44,262 bases of DNA from CAIUPE01 sp046092445 (GCA_046092445.1 JBJTDR010000081.1:1-44262), one strand, 5' to 3'; shown: positions 1-8,551, counted from the stretch's first letter. Program-made: numbers and translations. Notes: generated from the letters alone by a model not told the origin.

Positions 1-93
1 ACGAATGCTGCAACGATTATGGCAGGTGAAAAAGGGTCGGATATCATTCGCGGGCGGGAGGCGCTGCCAGCGGCGGTTCTGCCGCCGAACTGA
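1..93 (+). CDS. GMC-family oxidoreductase, C-terminal end (partial)
   Basis: Frame 1 is open from the window edge to TGA at 91-93 and gives 30 residues. They include TNAATIMAGEKGSDIIRG, which resembles the C-terminal segment of GMC flavoproteins (choline or alcohol dehydrogenase type, typically NTNxPTIMIxEKAADxI). That segment belongs to the FAD-contacting end of the fold. The gene body lies outside the window, so the substrate cannot be inferred. The SDR gene 141 bp downstream on the same strand may be a functional partner. The family call rests on one short motif. Confidence 0.7.
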   Translation, partial: TNAATIMAGEKGSDIIRGREALPAAVLPPN

Positions 94-234
94 TCTATTT
101 TACCTTGCCCATTGAAACGGGTGAATTGCGTTCCGTTTTCGAGCCAACGGGTTGGACCAGCCTTGTGTTTGTCGCATATTAGTCGGTAATGTTTCTCAGT
201 CGCTTCGTTTTCTTTCTGCAAAGGATCATCCGCC

Positions 235-1008
235 ATGTATCTCGAACGTTTCAGTCTCAATGGAAAAGTTGCCGTCGTCACCGGTGCGGCGCAGGGTATC
301 GGGCTTGCGACAGCAGATGCGCTCAGCGAAGCGGGTGCTACCGTGATCATCGCGGATATGAACCCGGATACAGCTGCCAAATCCAGCAAGGCACTGCAGG
401 CCAAGGGCCGCAAAGTTGAATGGGAAAAGCTCGACGTGACGGATGCCCGCGCCGTCGAACAAATTCACGCGGCGATCATCGCCCGCCACGGAAAAGTGGA
501 TGTTCTCGTCAATAATGCAGGCATCGCTTTGTCGAACCGGCCTGCCGAAACCATGGATGACGCAACCTGGCTCAAGGTCATCGACGTCAATCTTAACGGA
601 TTGTTCTGGTGTTGCCGCACTTTCGGCAAGAGTATGCTCGAGAAGGGCGGCGGCAATATTGTCAATGTCGGCTCGATGTCAGGTTTCATCGTCAATCGGC
701 CGCAGGAGCAGGCGCATTACAATGCCTCCAAAGCCGGTGTTCACCATCTGACACGTTCACTTGCTGCCGAATGGGCAACGCGGGGTATTCGCGTCAACGC
801 CGTCGCACCGACCTATATCGAGACGGAACTGACATCGTTCGTTTATGACGACCCGAAAATGTTCCAGCATTGGGTGGGCGGTACGCCTATGAACCGGATG
901 GGCCGGACGGACGAAATTGCCTCCGTGATCCTTTTTCTGGCGAGCGAGGCCTCAAGCCTCATGACCGGATCGATTGTGCTTGCAGATGGCGGCTATACAA
1001 GCTGGTAA
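235..1008 (+). CDS. Short-chain dehydrogenase/reductase (polyol/sugar-alcohol type)
   Basis: This 257-aa classical SDR is an NAD(P)-dependent cytosolic oxidoreductase. The cofactor motif TGAAQGIG is at residues 16-23, NNAG at 93-96, and the catalytic triad is S149, Y162 and K166 in YNASK. Asp41 at the end of the second beta strand favours NAD over NADP. The C-terminus has the usual SLMTGSIVLADGG segment. The start ATG at 235 follows an AAGGA about 10 nt upstream. The overall look is that of arabinitol/mannitol/sorbitol-type dehydrogenases, but the substrate is not fixed by sequence. It follows a GMC oxidoreductase tail on the same strand, so the two may form a polyol- or alcohol-oxidising unit. 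SDR membership is certain, the substrate is not. Confidence 0.9.
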   Translation: MYLERFSLNGKVAVVTGAAQGIGLATADALSEAGATVIIADMNPDTAAKSSKALQAKGRKVEWEKLDVTDARAVEQIHAAIIARHGKVDVLVNNAGIALSNRPAETMDDATWLKVIDVNLNGLFWCCRTFGKSMLEKGGGNIVNVGSMSGFIVNRPQEQAHYNASKAGVHHLTRSLAAEWATRGIRVNAVAPTYIETELTSFVYDDPKMFQHWVGGTPMNRMGRTDEIASVILFLASEASSLMTGSIVLADGGYTSW

Positions 1009-1289
1009 GGACTGAGGTGCCCCCTCCTGTCTCGTCTAAGTCAGCGTGACATACACATCGGGAACGGGACGACGTCGTCTGCAGCATGAACATGGCCGGT
1101 CAGGCAGCATGTCGGGACGAGAAGCGTGCCCGCAACGAGAACGGCAGCCGACGAGCCGAGCAGTTTGCCAATCCACGCCCCTTTCCGGGACTTCGGGCTC
1201 TGGGCGGAAGATTGTGCCGCATTTCAAGGTCATTTATAGCCGACAATTCGCCCGGAATGGAGATCGTGAATTGATGACCCCCGACACCG

Positions 1290-1931
1290 TCACTCGGGAT
1301 ACGCGATAATCATCCCGTATCCGGACTCGAGCTCGACCTGAACGGGTCCTTTCGCGCGGTTCGAGAGTGTCCGTGTACTGCCGAGTGCAACAACGGTATC
1401 GTTCAACGGCCAATAGACATTCTTCAACGAAAGACCATCGAGTTTGCTCAGGGGGATAATGCTGATCCTGCTTTCGGCAGGCAGATCAAACTCATGAACG
1501 CCCGGCAGCAACGGATAGGCCTCTTCATCGCCGCTCGTGATGGAAACCCTGAGCCCTTCTTGCGCATAGCGCAGAGCCAGCATGAAATGTCCGAGAACGT
1601 GGTCGGCCTGCCCACCGAGCCCGCTTACCAGCGTCAAGCTTGTGGCACCGCGCGCAATCGCCGCTTCGATTGCAATCTCGCCATCTGTCCGGTCTTTGTC
1701 GGTCGGATGCTCTTCTCGCAAAATATGATCGAGACGTTTCCGCGTGGCATCCGGCGTAGAGTCAAAGTCACCGACCCACAATTCGGCAGACACGCCCAAC
1801 GTCTCGGCATGCAGAATACCGCCATCTGCAGCGATCACACGTGAGCCGGCGATCTGGCGCAGAAGGCGTGGCGTTGGCGTCAGCGTGCCGCCGAGCAGGA
1901 TACTGAAATGCGCGTCACCAAGGTCAGCCAT
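1290..1931 (-). CDS. Thiamine diphosphokinase (thiamine pyrophosphokinase)
   Basis: This enzyme transfers pyrophosphate from ATP to thiamine, making the cofactor TPP from imported vitamin. The family motifs GDFDS (residues 54-58 from this start) and the acidic DKDRTDGE segment are present, followed by the C-terminal beta-rich half with the SNRAKGPVQVELESG stretch. About 213 aa is normal for the family. A GTG at 1967 would add 12 residues. Neither start has a clear ribosome site, and 1931 was chosen because ILLGG then lies about 12 residues in, as in relatives. The gene is divergent from the TPP-riboswitch-controlled thiamine importer thiBPQ, so uptake and activation sit together. No riboswitch is seen on its own side. 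Confidence 0.9.
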   Translation of the reverse strand: MADLGDAHFSILLGGTLTPTPRLLRQIAGSRVIAADGGILHAETLGVSAELWVGDFDSTPDATRKRLDHILREEHPTDKDRTDGEIAIEAAIARGATSLTLVSGLGGQADHVLGHFMLALRYAQEGLRVSITSGDEEAYPLLPGVHEFDLPAESRISIIPLSKLDGLSLKNVYWPLNDTVVALGSTRTLSNRAKGPVQVELESGYGMIIAYPE

Positions 1932-1984
1932 ATGCGAGATATAATCGAGCGATACCGCAAATACCACCTCACGGTCCGATGCCC

Positions 1985-2013
1985 TTGCAGTTTCGTTTTT
2001 TCGTCTCTAGGAT
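1985..2013 (+). promoter_or_regulatory. Putative promoter of the thiBPQ riboswitch transcript
   Basis: TTGCAG (1985-1990) and TAGGAT (2008-2013) are separated by 17 bp. Transcription would begin almost exactly where the riboswitch fold begins (about 2021), a common arrangement. The -35 match is weak. An alternative is the perfect TATAAT at 1940-1945, which lacks a good -35. Confidence 0.4.
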
Positions 2014-2020
2014 AGCAATT

Positions 2021-2114
2021 GCTCAACGGGGTGCCTTGAATTTTCGAGGCTGAGAGATGGTGCTGAGCCATTAACCCGCAGAACCTGATCCGGATAATGC
2101 CGGCGGAGGGAGGA
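2021..2114 (+). ncRNA. TPP riboswitch (THI element)
   Basis: The segment carries the conserved THI-box blocks in order: GGGGTGCC (2028-2035), the GGCTGAGAG block around 2048-2056, ACCCGCAGAACCTGATCCGG around 2074-2093, and the closing GCCGGCGGAGGGAGG up to 2113. These are the helices and bulges that bind thiamine diphosphate. It lies about 60 nt upstream of the thiB start codon on the same strand. TPP binding is expected to lower expression of thiBPQ. Confidence 0.95.
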
Positions 2115-2148
2115 TGAGCCAGTGCAAGAAGCATCGTCTTTTTGTCTT

Positions 2149-2171
2149 GCCTCCCGCCGAAAGATGGAGGC
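2149..2171 (+). promoter_or_regulatory. Ribosome-site sequestering hairpin of the TPP riboswitch
   Basis: GCCTCC (2149-2154) pairs with GGAGGC (2166-2171). The right arm contains the GGAGG ribosome site of thiB, 5 nt before its ATG. The competing partner GGGAGG (2108-2113) forms the 3' edge of the riboswitch and can pair with CCTCCC (2150-2155). TPP binding would lock GGGAGG into the aptamer and free the left arm to hide the ribosome site. There is no terminator-type T-run hairpin here, so control is probably translational. Confidence 0.6.
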
Positions 2172-2175
2172 TGAA

Positions 2176-3171
2176 ATGTTAAGATTGGCGTCACTTCTCA
2201 CCTTGTTTTTTGCGGCTCTTGCCCCTGCCCATGCCGCACCTGTTCTCACCGTCTATACCTATGAAAGCTTCACCGCCGATTGGGGCCCCGGCCCCGCTGT
2301 GAAAAAAGCCTTTGAGGTAAAATGCGGCTGCGAAGTGCGTTTCGTCTCGCTCGCCGATGGCGTTGCCATTCTGAACCGCCTCAAAATGGAGGGCAAAAAC
2401 TCCGCAGCCGATATCATTCTCGGGCTGGATACAAACCTCACCGCAGAGGCCCGCAACACCAATCTTTTTGCACCGCATGGCGCGGATATATCGACGGTAA
2501 CAGTTCCGAACGGCTGGTCCGACTCTAATTTCTTACCCTTTGATTTTGCTCATTTCGCGGTCATCTATGATTCGGGAAAGATCAGGAACCCGCCGAAGAG
2601 CCTTGATGAATTGGTTAATGGCAATCCTGCGGAGAAGATTGTCATTCAAGATCCCCGCACGTCAACACCGGGTCTGGGCCTCCTTCTCTGGATGCGCTCG
2701 GTCTATGGCGACAAGGCACCGGAAGCGTGGAAAAAATTATCCAAGCGCGTTCTCACCGTCACACCCGGTTGGAGCGAAGCCTACGGGCTCTTTACGAAGG
2801 GTGAGGCACCCATGGTGTTCAGCTACACGACATCACCCGCCTATCACATGATCGAAGAGAAAACCGACCGTTATCAGGCAGCAGCCTTTTCTGAAGGCCA
2901 TTATCTCCAGATCGAGGTTGCGGGCATCATGGCATCTAGCAAACAGCCGGCACTCGCCAGGGATTTTCTCAAATTCATGGTCAGCACGGAGTTTCAGGAT
3001 ATCATCCCGACGACAAACTGGATGATGCCTGCTGCGAAAACATCGGCACCGCTTCCCGACGCTTTCGGAAAGCTGGTTAATCCATCAAAAAGCTTCCTGT
3101 TCACACCTGAAGAGGTTGCATCCAAGCGCAAGGTCTGGACTGAGGAATGGCAAGCCAGCATGGCTCAATAG
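2176..3171 (+). CDS. thiB: Thiamine ABC transporter, periplasmic binding protein
   Basis: This 331-aa periplasmic solute-binding protein of the ThiB/TbpA type captures thiamine and its phosphates for import. A signal peptide is visible (MLRLASLLTLFFAALAPAHA), followed by the mature start APVLTVYTYESF. The segments ADIILGLDTNL, DPRTSTPGLGLL and MVFSYTTSPAYH match the ThiB binding cleft. ATG 2176 was chosen because GGAGG lies 5 nt upstream and the signal peptide then starts correctly. Longer in-frame starts at 2122 and 2164 are not supported. It is the first gene after a TPP riboswitch, and thiP overlaps its 3' end by 25 nt. Confidence 0.95.
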   Translation: MLRLASLLTLFFAALAPAHAAPVLTVYTYESFTADWGPGPAVKKAFEVKCGCEVRFVSLADGVAILNRLKMEGKNSAADIILGLDTNLTAEARNTNLFAPHGADISTVTVPNGWSDSNFLPFDFAHFAVIYDSGKIRNPPKSLDELVNGNPAEKIVIQDPRTSTPGLGLLLWMRSVYGDKAPEAWKKLSKRVLTVTPGWSEAYGLFTKGEAPMVFSYTTSPAYHMIEEKTDRYQAAAFSEGHYLQIEVAGIMASSKQPALARDFLKFMVSTEFQDIIPTTNWMMPAAKTSAPLPDAFGKLVNPSKSFLFTPEEVASKRKVWTEEWQASMAQ

Positions 3172-4739
3172 GCAAGAATTGGCCTTCCGCGGGCGCACTT
3201 CTAGCGCTCGCTGTGCTTGCACTGATCGCGCTTCCGGCTCTTGTCGCGCTTGGTTGGTCAAGCCCGGAAATGGGCTCGACGTCAGCAAGCTTTCTCTGGC
3301 GGGCGGCGAGCTTCACCCTGCTTCAGGCCGTTTTGTCCACGCTGATTTCAGTCGTTCTCGGCGTCTTGCTGGCGCGCGCGCTCTCACGTCGCCAGTTTTT
3401 CGGCCGCGGATTTCTGCTGCGTCTTTTCGCGCTTCCTCAGGGATTGCCAGCCTTGGTTGCCGTTCTGGCGCTCGTCTCTTTATACGGACGCGCTGGCTTC
3501 ATCTCCCGCTTCTGGCCCGAGCTTCCGTCAATTTACGGGCTGAATGGAATTCTGCTCGCGCATGTGTTTTTCAATTTGCCCTATGCCGCCCTTCTCACCC
3601 TGATTGCCCTGCAACAGGTGCCGCGAGAGCAATGGCGTCTGGCGCAAATGCTTGGCATGTCCGAGCGGGCCATCTTCCGGGTGATTGAATGGCCCGTGCT
3701 TCAAAATGCGCTCCCGGGCATTGCCGGGCTCGTTTTCATGCTCTGCGTCACGAGTTTCACGATTGTTTTGACACTCGGCGGAGGTCCGGCGGCGACAACA
3801 TTGGAACTCGCCATCTATCAGGCTCTTCGCTTCGATTACGATCCCGGGCTCGCTCTGGTCTTGGCTATGGGTCAGATCGGTCTATGCGCGCTGCTTTTGT
3901 CCTTTCTGGCCAAGTTTCGGCCCCCTTTCGCTGAAACAGCGCGCCTGTCCCTCGGTCCTGAACGAGCGTCCTTGTCAAGATCCGGCAATCCCGTTCCGGA
4001 TATGATCATCATCGTGCTCTCGGCCCTGTTTATCCTGTTGCCGATCCTGTCGGTCATCCTCTCTGGTTTGACCGCCGATTTTTCGCGCCTTTTAACGGAG
4101 CGGATCCTCTGGCGGGCCATCGCCACGTCCGGTGGCATCGCGTTCACGGCTGCACTCATCGCCGTGCTCATTGCCTATCCGCTCGCTTTGGCCGCGATAC
4201 GACTTGAATCGAAGGGCGCCGTAAAGCAAGCGCGCGTCTTCGAAGCACCCGTTGAGCTGACGCTCCTGATGCCGCCTGTTCTGCTCGGCGCGGGATGGTT
4301 CTTGATCTTGATGCCGTCGGCCAGTTCGGTTGGCTATGCGCCCGTTCTGATCGTTCTGATCAATGCGATTATGGCTCTGCCTTTTGTCTATCGCAGCCTC
4401 GCGGTGTCCTTGCGCAGGCTTGTTGCGCATGAAGACCCGCTGTGTGAAAGCCTCGGCATTGCAGGCTGGTCACGTTTCAGCCTGATCGATTGGCCCATTC
4501 TCAAACCCGCCTTTCGTGCGGCTTTCACCTTTGCTTTTCTGCTTTCATTCGGAGATTTCGGCGTGATCGCCTTTTTTGGTTCTGACTCGATCGTGACGCT
4601 GCCTTTCTTGATCTATCAGCGCCTTGGGAGTTACCGGACGGATGACGCGGCGGGGATCGCCTTTGTTCTCGCCGTTTTTTCAATCCTCATGACGCAGGCA
4701 TTCTCCGCCTTTGGCCGAAAGGAGCATGCGCATGATTGA
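3147..4739 (+). CDS. thiP: Thiamine ABC transporter, permease
   Basis: This 530-aa inner-membrane permease has two fused ABC-permease halves and forms the thiamine channel with ThiB and ThiQ. Many hydrophobic segments alternate with two EAA-type loops, QVPREQWRLAQMLGMSERA in the first half and EDPLCESLGIAGWSR in the second, which contact ThiQ. Length and duplicated architecture match E. coli ThiP. The ATG at 3147 lies inside the end of thiB (25-nt overlap) with GAGG right before it, so translation is probably coupled. The 3' end overlaps thiQ by 8 nt. Confidence 0.93.
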   Translation: MASQHGSIGKNWPSAGALLALAVLALIALPALVALGWSSPEMGSTSASFLWRAASFTLLQAVLSTLISVVLGVLLARALSRRQFFGRGFLLRLFALPQGLPALVAVLALVSLYGRAGFISRFWPELPSIYGLNGILLAHVFFNLPYAALLTLIALQQVPREQWRLAQMLGMSERAIFRVIEWPVLQNALPGIAGLVFMLCVTSFTIVLTLGGGPAATTLELAIYQALRFDYDPGLALVLAMGQIGLCALLLSFLAKFRPPFAETARLSLGPERASLSRSGNPVPDMIIIVLSALFILLPILSVILSGLTADFSRLLTERILWRAIATSGGIAFTAALIAVLIAYPLALAAIRLESKGAVKQARVFEAPVELTLLMPPVLLGAGWFLILMPSASSVGYAPVLIVLINAIMALPFVYRSLAVSLRRLVAHEDPLCESLGIAGWSRFSLIDWPILKPAFRAAFTFAFLLSFGDFGVIAFFGSDSIVTLPFLIYQRLGSYRTDDAAGIAFVLAVFSILMTQAFSAFGRKEHAHD

Positions 4740-5424
4740 TCTTGAGGATGTACAATGGACCACTGACGATTTCAACGTCCGCTTTTCGCTGTCCTTTCCC
4801 GGTCCCGGCATAATCGGGATTATTGGTCCGTCGGGCGGCGGAAAGTCCACGCTTCTGAATATTGTTGCAGGCTTCACCGATCCGCAATCGGGCCGGATCC
4901 GGATCAACGGACATGATGTGACAGGGTTCGCACCCTCCGAACGCCCCGTGAGTATCCTGTTTCAGGAACACAATCTCTTCGCCCATCTGGATGCAGCAAA
5001 AAACGCTGCCCTTGGTCTCAAACCTGATCTCTCGCTCGATAAGGCAGAATGGCGCGAAGTTGACGCCGCGCTCGCCCGTCTCGGGTTGCAAGGTCGCGAA
5101 ACGCATCGTCCTGCCGAATTATCCGGCGGAGAACGCCAACGGGTCGCACTTGCCCGGATATTCTTGCGGAAGAAACCGATCCTGTTGCTTGATGAACCCT
5201 TCAGCGGGCTCGGCCCGCGTCTGAGGCGGGACATGCTCGAGGTGGTCCGCAAACTGCAACAGGATCTCGATCTCACCGTACTCATGGTTTCGCATGATCC
5301 CGATGATCTCAAAGCTATCGCTTCCCACGCAGTTTTTGTGGCTGATGGAACTGCCTCAACCCCGCAAACGATTGACCGCTTCTTTGCCACGCCGTTGCAG
5401 CCGCGTTTGGCGAACTATCTCTAG
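4732..5424 (+). CDS. thiQ: Thiamine ABC transporter, ATP-binding protein
   Basis: This 230-aa ABC ATPase energises ThiBP. Walker A GPSGGGKST is at 32-40, the Q-loop in LFQEHNLF, the signature LSGGERQRVALAR, Walker B ILLLDEPFSGLGP and the switch histidine in MVSHDPDD. The ATG at 4732 is chosen over the TTG at 4711 and the ATG at 4726 because AAAGGAG (4718-4724) then has normal spacing. The start lies within the last codons of thiP (8-nt overlap). The gene ends 33 bp before the convergent PfkB gene, and no terminator is evident in that gap. Confidence 0.93.
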   Translation: MIDLEDVQWTTDDFNVRFSLSFPGPGIIGIIGPSGGGKSTLLNIVAGFTDPQSGRIRINGHDVTGFAPSERPVSILFQEHNLFAHLDAAKNAALGLKPDLSLDKAEWREVDAALARLGLQGRETHRPAELSGGERQRVALARIFLRKKPILLLDEPFSGLGPRLRRDMLEVVRKLQQDLDLTVLMVSHDPDDLKAIASHAVFVADGTASTPQTIDRFFATPLQPRLANYL

Positions 5425-5457
5425 GCGATTATTCTGAAAACCGGTTAAACGAATTCG

Positions 5458-6480
5458 TCAGAGTGGCGCGGGACGGAAGCCCCATTTTTCAGCCAGTGCC
5501 AAACACTCGGAAGCCGAAACAACCGTATTCGTGGTCGCTGCCGATCGCATCGATGCCGCGGCGCAGGCATGGCCCATCCGCAACGCATCCTCGATTGTTT
5601 GCCCCTCATGGGATGCGTAGAGGACGCCCGCAGCAAAGGCGTCGCCCGCCCCGTTAACGCCGACAATCTCGCTTGACGGAATAGATACGGACCCGGCTAC
5701 AACCACGTCGCCGTCACGCGTCACCGCAATGGCGGCCTCAGGAAAATGCGCTACGGCCAGCGAGATCGAGCCAAGATCAAAAACCGCCCGTAATGCCTCG
5801 ACAACCTTTGGATAAAGCGTTCGTGTGCCAGCTCGCGTTTCAACATCCGCCACCGCGCCGATCTCGTAATCATTGACGATCAGGAAATCGAGATGCGGCA
5901 GGCAGGACCGCCCGAAATGCCGGATCCTGTCGCGTGTCGTCGATACCATTTCGAGATTGGCCTTGAGCCCCGCCCTGCCCGCTGCTTTCAGCACGGTTGC
6001 CCATCCGGTCGAGTCCTCGCCCCAGGGAGCATCCATCTTCTTGTGTGCGCCCGGAAGGCCGAGATGCAGAATCCGGGCGTCCGTATCCCCAAAATCGAAA
6101 TGGTCCGGGCATAATTCTTCAGCGACACCGGGGTAATAGAGATGCGTCCGCTTGCCGCTCTCGATGGAGTTGAAGCAATCGCTGAAAGGCGTCGTGCCCC
6201 CTTTGATTACCTGCATATGCCGCCGCTGAATGCCGTATTGATCGCATTGCCCCAGAAGATAACGCCCGTCATCATCGTCACCAACAATAGCCATTGTCTC
6301 GACGTGGAAGGACGGATCAAGCTTTTTCAGGTCGATCGCCATGTTGCAGCCCGAGCCGCCACCCTGCCGATCCAGTTCGACATAGGTATTCATCGTGTCT
6401 TCGGCGGGCCAGGCCTGAAGCGTCTTGTTATTGTCGACAACCCACGAACCTGCAGTCAGGATACCCCGTCGCGCCGGCAT
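5458..6480 (-). CDS. PfkB-family carbohydrate kinase
   Basis: This is a ribokinase/PfkB-type sugar kinase of 340 aa, cytosolic and ATP-dependent. The N-terminal substrate region carries GGGSGCNMAIDLKKL and the C-terminal signature NGAGDAFAAG, in which Asp is the catalytic base and GAG the anion hole. It is the last gene of the minus-strand sugar operon, 7 bp after the aldolase-like gene. PfkB kinase followed by a class I aldolase is the pairing seen in tagatose- or fructose-type routes, where a ketose phosphate becomes a bisphosphate and is cleaved. The substrate is unassigned. ATG 6480 was taken with AAGGCAGG upstream; a GTG one codon earlier is possible. Confidence 0.88.
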   Translation of the reverse strand: MPARRGILTAGSWVVDNNKTLQAWPAEDTMNTYVELDRQGGGSGCNMAIDLKKLDPSFHVETMAIVGDDDDGRYLLGQCDQYGIQRRHMQVIKGGTTPFSDCFNSIESGKRTHLYYPGVAEELCPDHFDFGDTDARILHLGLPGAHKKMDAPWGEDSTGWATVLKAAGRAGLKANLEMVSTTRDRIRHFGRSCLPHLDFLIVNDYEIGAVADVETRAGTRTLYPKVVEALRAVFDLGSISLAVAHFPEAAIAVTRDGDVVVAGSVSIPSSEIVGVNGAGDAFAAGVLYASHEGQTIEDALRMGHACAAASMRSAATTNTVVSASECLALAEKWGFRPAPL

Positions 6481-6487
6481 CACAGGA

Positions 6488-7474
6488 TCAGCCTGCCTTC
6501 AACGGTGCTTCGGTAATCTGGCTGTCGTCCGCCAGCGAGCGAGCCGGAACGATTTTCAGTCGCGCGAGCGTGTCATGATAGGATTTCACGGCGTCGAGCG
6601 GTGCAAGAGTGCCGTCGGCAACAGCGCGCATATGGCGGATCATTTCGAGTGGTGCTTCTGCCAGATTGATCTTGCGACCGAACAAAGCCACCCGCGCACC
6701 ATATTTTTCCGCCTGAAAGATCAATTCGAAACAATCGCGCGTCGTGCCTGCGCCGCCGCCCAGAACACCCACAACGAGGCTTGGATCAAAACTCGCAAGT
6801 TCATCAAGTGCACGCGGCCCGTTATAGGCGATCTTCAAAAACCGCGGACGTTCGATCTCGGTCAGACCCGCAAGGCACCGAATGATCGCATCATTGACGA
6901 AGTGCGGCATTTCCTCAGGCGAAGGGCCACCGACATTCGGATTGAAAACTTCGAGAAAATAGGTGAACCCGTGCGCCAGCGCATCTTCGCGGAACCCGGC
7001 GAATGCGTGCATGGCTTCTAGATCAGCATCAAGATCATTGGTAAACGTAATCGAGTAAAGCCCCAGATCCGTCAGGTTTTCCCTGACGCGCTTCAGATTT
7101 GCAGTTCGGAAGGGGCGCGATGGCTTATGATGATGGGTCGCACCACGATGCCGCCAAATATCGGTTGTGTCATTCGCCCGGATCGCAGGCTTGATTTTTG
7201 AATTCTTGTAGGCGCCTGCATTGATCAATTGCTCGAGATTCGAGGCAGACGTCAACATGATGTCGACAATGTCCTGATTGATCACCTCGCGGATTGTTTC
7301 CAGAAATTCCGCGCGGTTCCTGAGCCGCGGTATCGAACCATCATTCAACCGAATCGGACCATGCGAGTAAAGGCCCGGCCCCATATCGGGGTCTTTGGCA
7401 TCGGCAATGATAAAATCTGCCCGCTTATACGCGCCGGATCGGATTCGCGCGAGCTTTTCGTCTAATCGCAACAT
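6488..7474 (-). CDS. Class I aldolase-like TIM-barrel protein (DeoC/LacD-like)
   Basis: About 328 aa. Its barrel-like pattern includes IINQDIVDIMLTSASNLEQL, SITFTNDLDADLEA, FLEVFNP, RFLKIAYNGPRALDELA and VVGVLGGGAGTTRDCFEL. The lysine in FLKIAYNG sits where LacD/DeoC-type aldolases hold their Schiff-base lysine, and GGGAGTTRD resembles a phosphate-binding end. The family is usually annotated as hypothetical, so aldolase function is an inference from fold and context (PfkB kinase next door). ATG 7474 is preferred over an upstream in-frame start at 7579 because GGGAG lies 8 nt before it and the extension MPQENVPALLN is atypical. Possible substrates are a ketose phosphate or ketose bisphosphate. 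Confidence 0.7.
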   Translation of the reverse strand: MLRLDEKLARIRSGAYKRADFIIADAKDPDMGPGLYSHGPIRLNDGSIPRLRNRAEFLETIREVINQDIVDIMLTSASNLEQLINAGAYKNSKIKPAIRANDTTDIWRHRGATHHHKPSRPFRTANLKRVRENLTDLGLYSITFTNDLDADLEAMHAFAGFREDALAHGFTYFLEVFNPNVGGPSPEEMPHFVNDAIIRCLAGLTEIERPRFLKIAYNGPRALDELASFDPSLVVGVLGGGAGTTRDCFELIFQAEKYGARVALFGRKINLAEAPLEMIRHMRAVADGTLAPLDAVKSYHDTLARLKIVPARSLADDSQITEAPLKAG

Positions 7475-7585
7475 GGCAAATCTCCCAAAAGCCCATCCGA
7501 GCAGGTTCCAATCGATAGCGACAAAACTAGCCGCATAACCGCAACGGTTCAAGAGAGCCGGAACATTTTCTTGAGGCAAGTCCGA

Positions 7586-8536
7586 TCAAATCCGTTCGGA
7601 AAACTGGAACAGCGATGCCGCCCCGATAATACCTGAGTCTCCGCCAAGCCCCGCAGATACAATCGGCACTGACCTGAATGGCAACATCGCATGCGCGATA
7701 ATCTCCGCTTCAATGTCCGCCCGCATCAGATCGAGCCCCTGCGACAGCCCTCCACCCAGCACGATCTTTTCCGGGCTATACAGATGCAGCAAATTGACCA
7801 AGCCAATGCCAAGCCATTTTGCTTCCTCGTTTACGAGCTTGAGAGCCGTCCCGTCCCCACGCCGTGCAGCCGCAAAAATGGCACCGGCGTCAACGGTTTG
7901 AGTCTCGCTATGCAATGCTGACGCGGGATCGCCCGTCATCGCCACCTGCGCCCGTCTTGCGAGCGCTGTCCCCGAGGCAATCGCCTCCCAGCACCCGGGA
8001 TTGCCGCATCCGCATCGTGGGCCGTTCGGGTCGATGCTCATATGCCCGACATGGCACGCCATGCCGCGTCGTCCCCGCAATAAACGGCCGTCCGCTACAA
8101 CGCCGCCGCCAATTCCCGTACTAATTGTCACATAAACGAAATGCGCGAGACCCTTGCCTGCGCCATGGCGCCATTCGCCGAGAGCTGCCGCCAATCCGTC
8201 ATTCTCGATCGCCACATTCCGGCCGAGACGCGCTTGCAGCATCTCGACAATCGGGATGTTTTCCCAGCCTCTCAGCGTGGCGATTTCGAGAATATGTCCC
8301 GTTACGGCGTCAAGCGGCCCGGGTGCGGAAACACCAATGCCGGCAACCGTGCATTCCGGCTTGGTCACGATGATTTTATCAACGAGCAGCCCGATCTGCT
8401 CGACAACGGCGTGCGGGCCACCCATCCTGTCCGTCAGCATCGACTCCCGGGCAATCAGCTTTCCTGACCGGTCAACAAGACCCGCCCTAACTTGCGTGCC
8501 TCCAAGATCAATGCCGATGGCATAGGCGTCGGTCAT
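7586..8536 (-). CDS. ROK-family sugar kinase (glucokinase/allokinase-like)
   Basis: This roughly 316-aa cytosolic kinase phosphorylates a free sugar with ATP. The N-terminal phosphate loop is IGIDLGGTQVRAG, the catalytic aspartate is in IENDGLAAALGEW, and the full ROK zinc motif reads CHVGHMSIDPNG followed by CGCGNPGCWE. ROK kinases act on glucose, allose, ManNAc, GlcNAc or fructose, and the sequence alone does not discriminate. The next gene upstream in the operon encodes an RPE-like epimerase. ROK kinase plus RPE-like epimerase is the alsK-alsE combination of E. coli D-allose catabolism. ATG 8536 has AAAGAAG upstream; starts at 8539 or 8542 would add one or two residues. Confidence 0.88.
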   Translation of the reverse strand: MTDAYAIGIDLGGTQVRAGLVDRSGKLIARESMLTDRMGGPHAVVEQIGLLVDKIIVTKPECTVAGIGVSAPGPLDAVTGHILEIATLRGWENIPIVEMLQARLGRNVAIENDGLAAALGEWRHGAGKGLAHFVYVTISTGIGGGVVADGRLLRGRRGMACHVGHMSIDPNGPRCGCGNPGCWEAIASGTALARRAQVAMTGDPASALHSETQTVDAGAIFAAARRGDGTALKLVNEEAKWLGIGLVNLLHLYSPEKIVLGGGLSQGLDLMRADIEAEIIAHAMLPFRSVPIVSAGLGGDSGIIGAASLFQFSERI

Positions 8537-8551
8537 CATCACTTCTTTCGC

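Noticed and set aside
1270..1340. Possible terminator after the thiamine kinase gene
   Set aside because: Only a 5-bp CCCGA/TCGGG pairing without a T-run.
5425..5457. Terminator between convergent thiQ and the PfkB gene
   Set aside because: Only a short AACCGGTT palindrome is present, too small for a terminator and without T-run.
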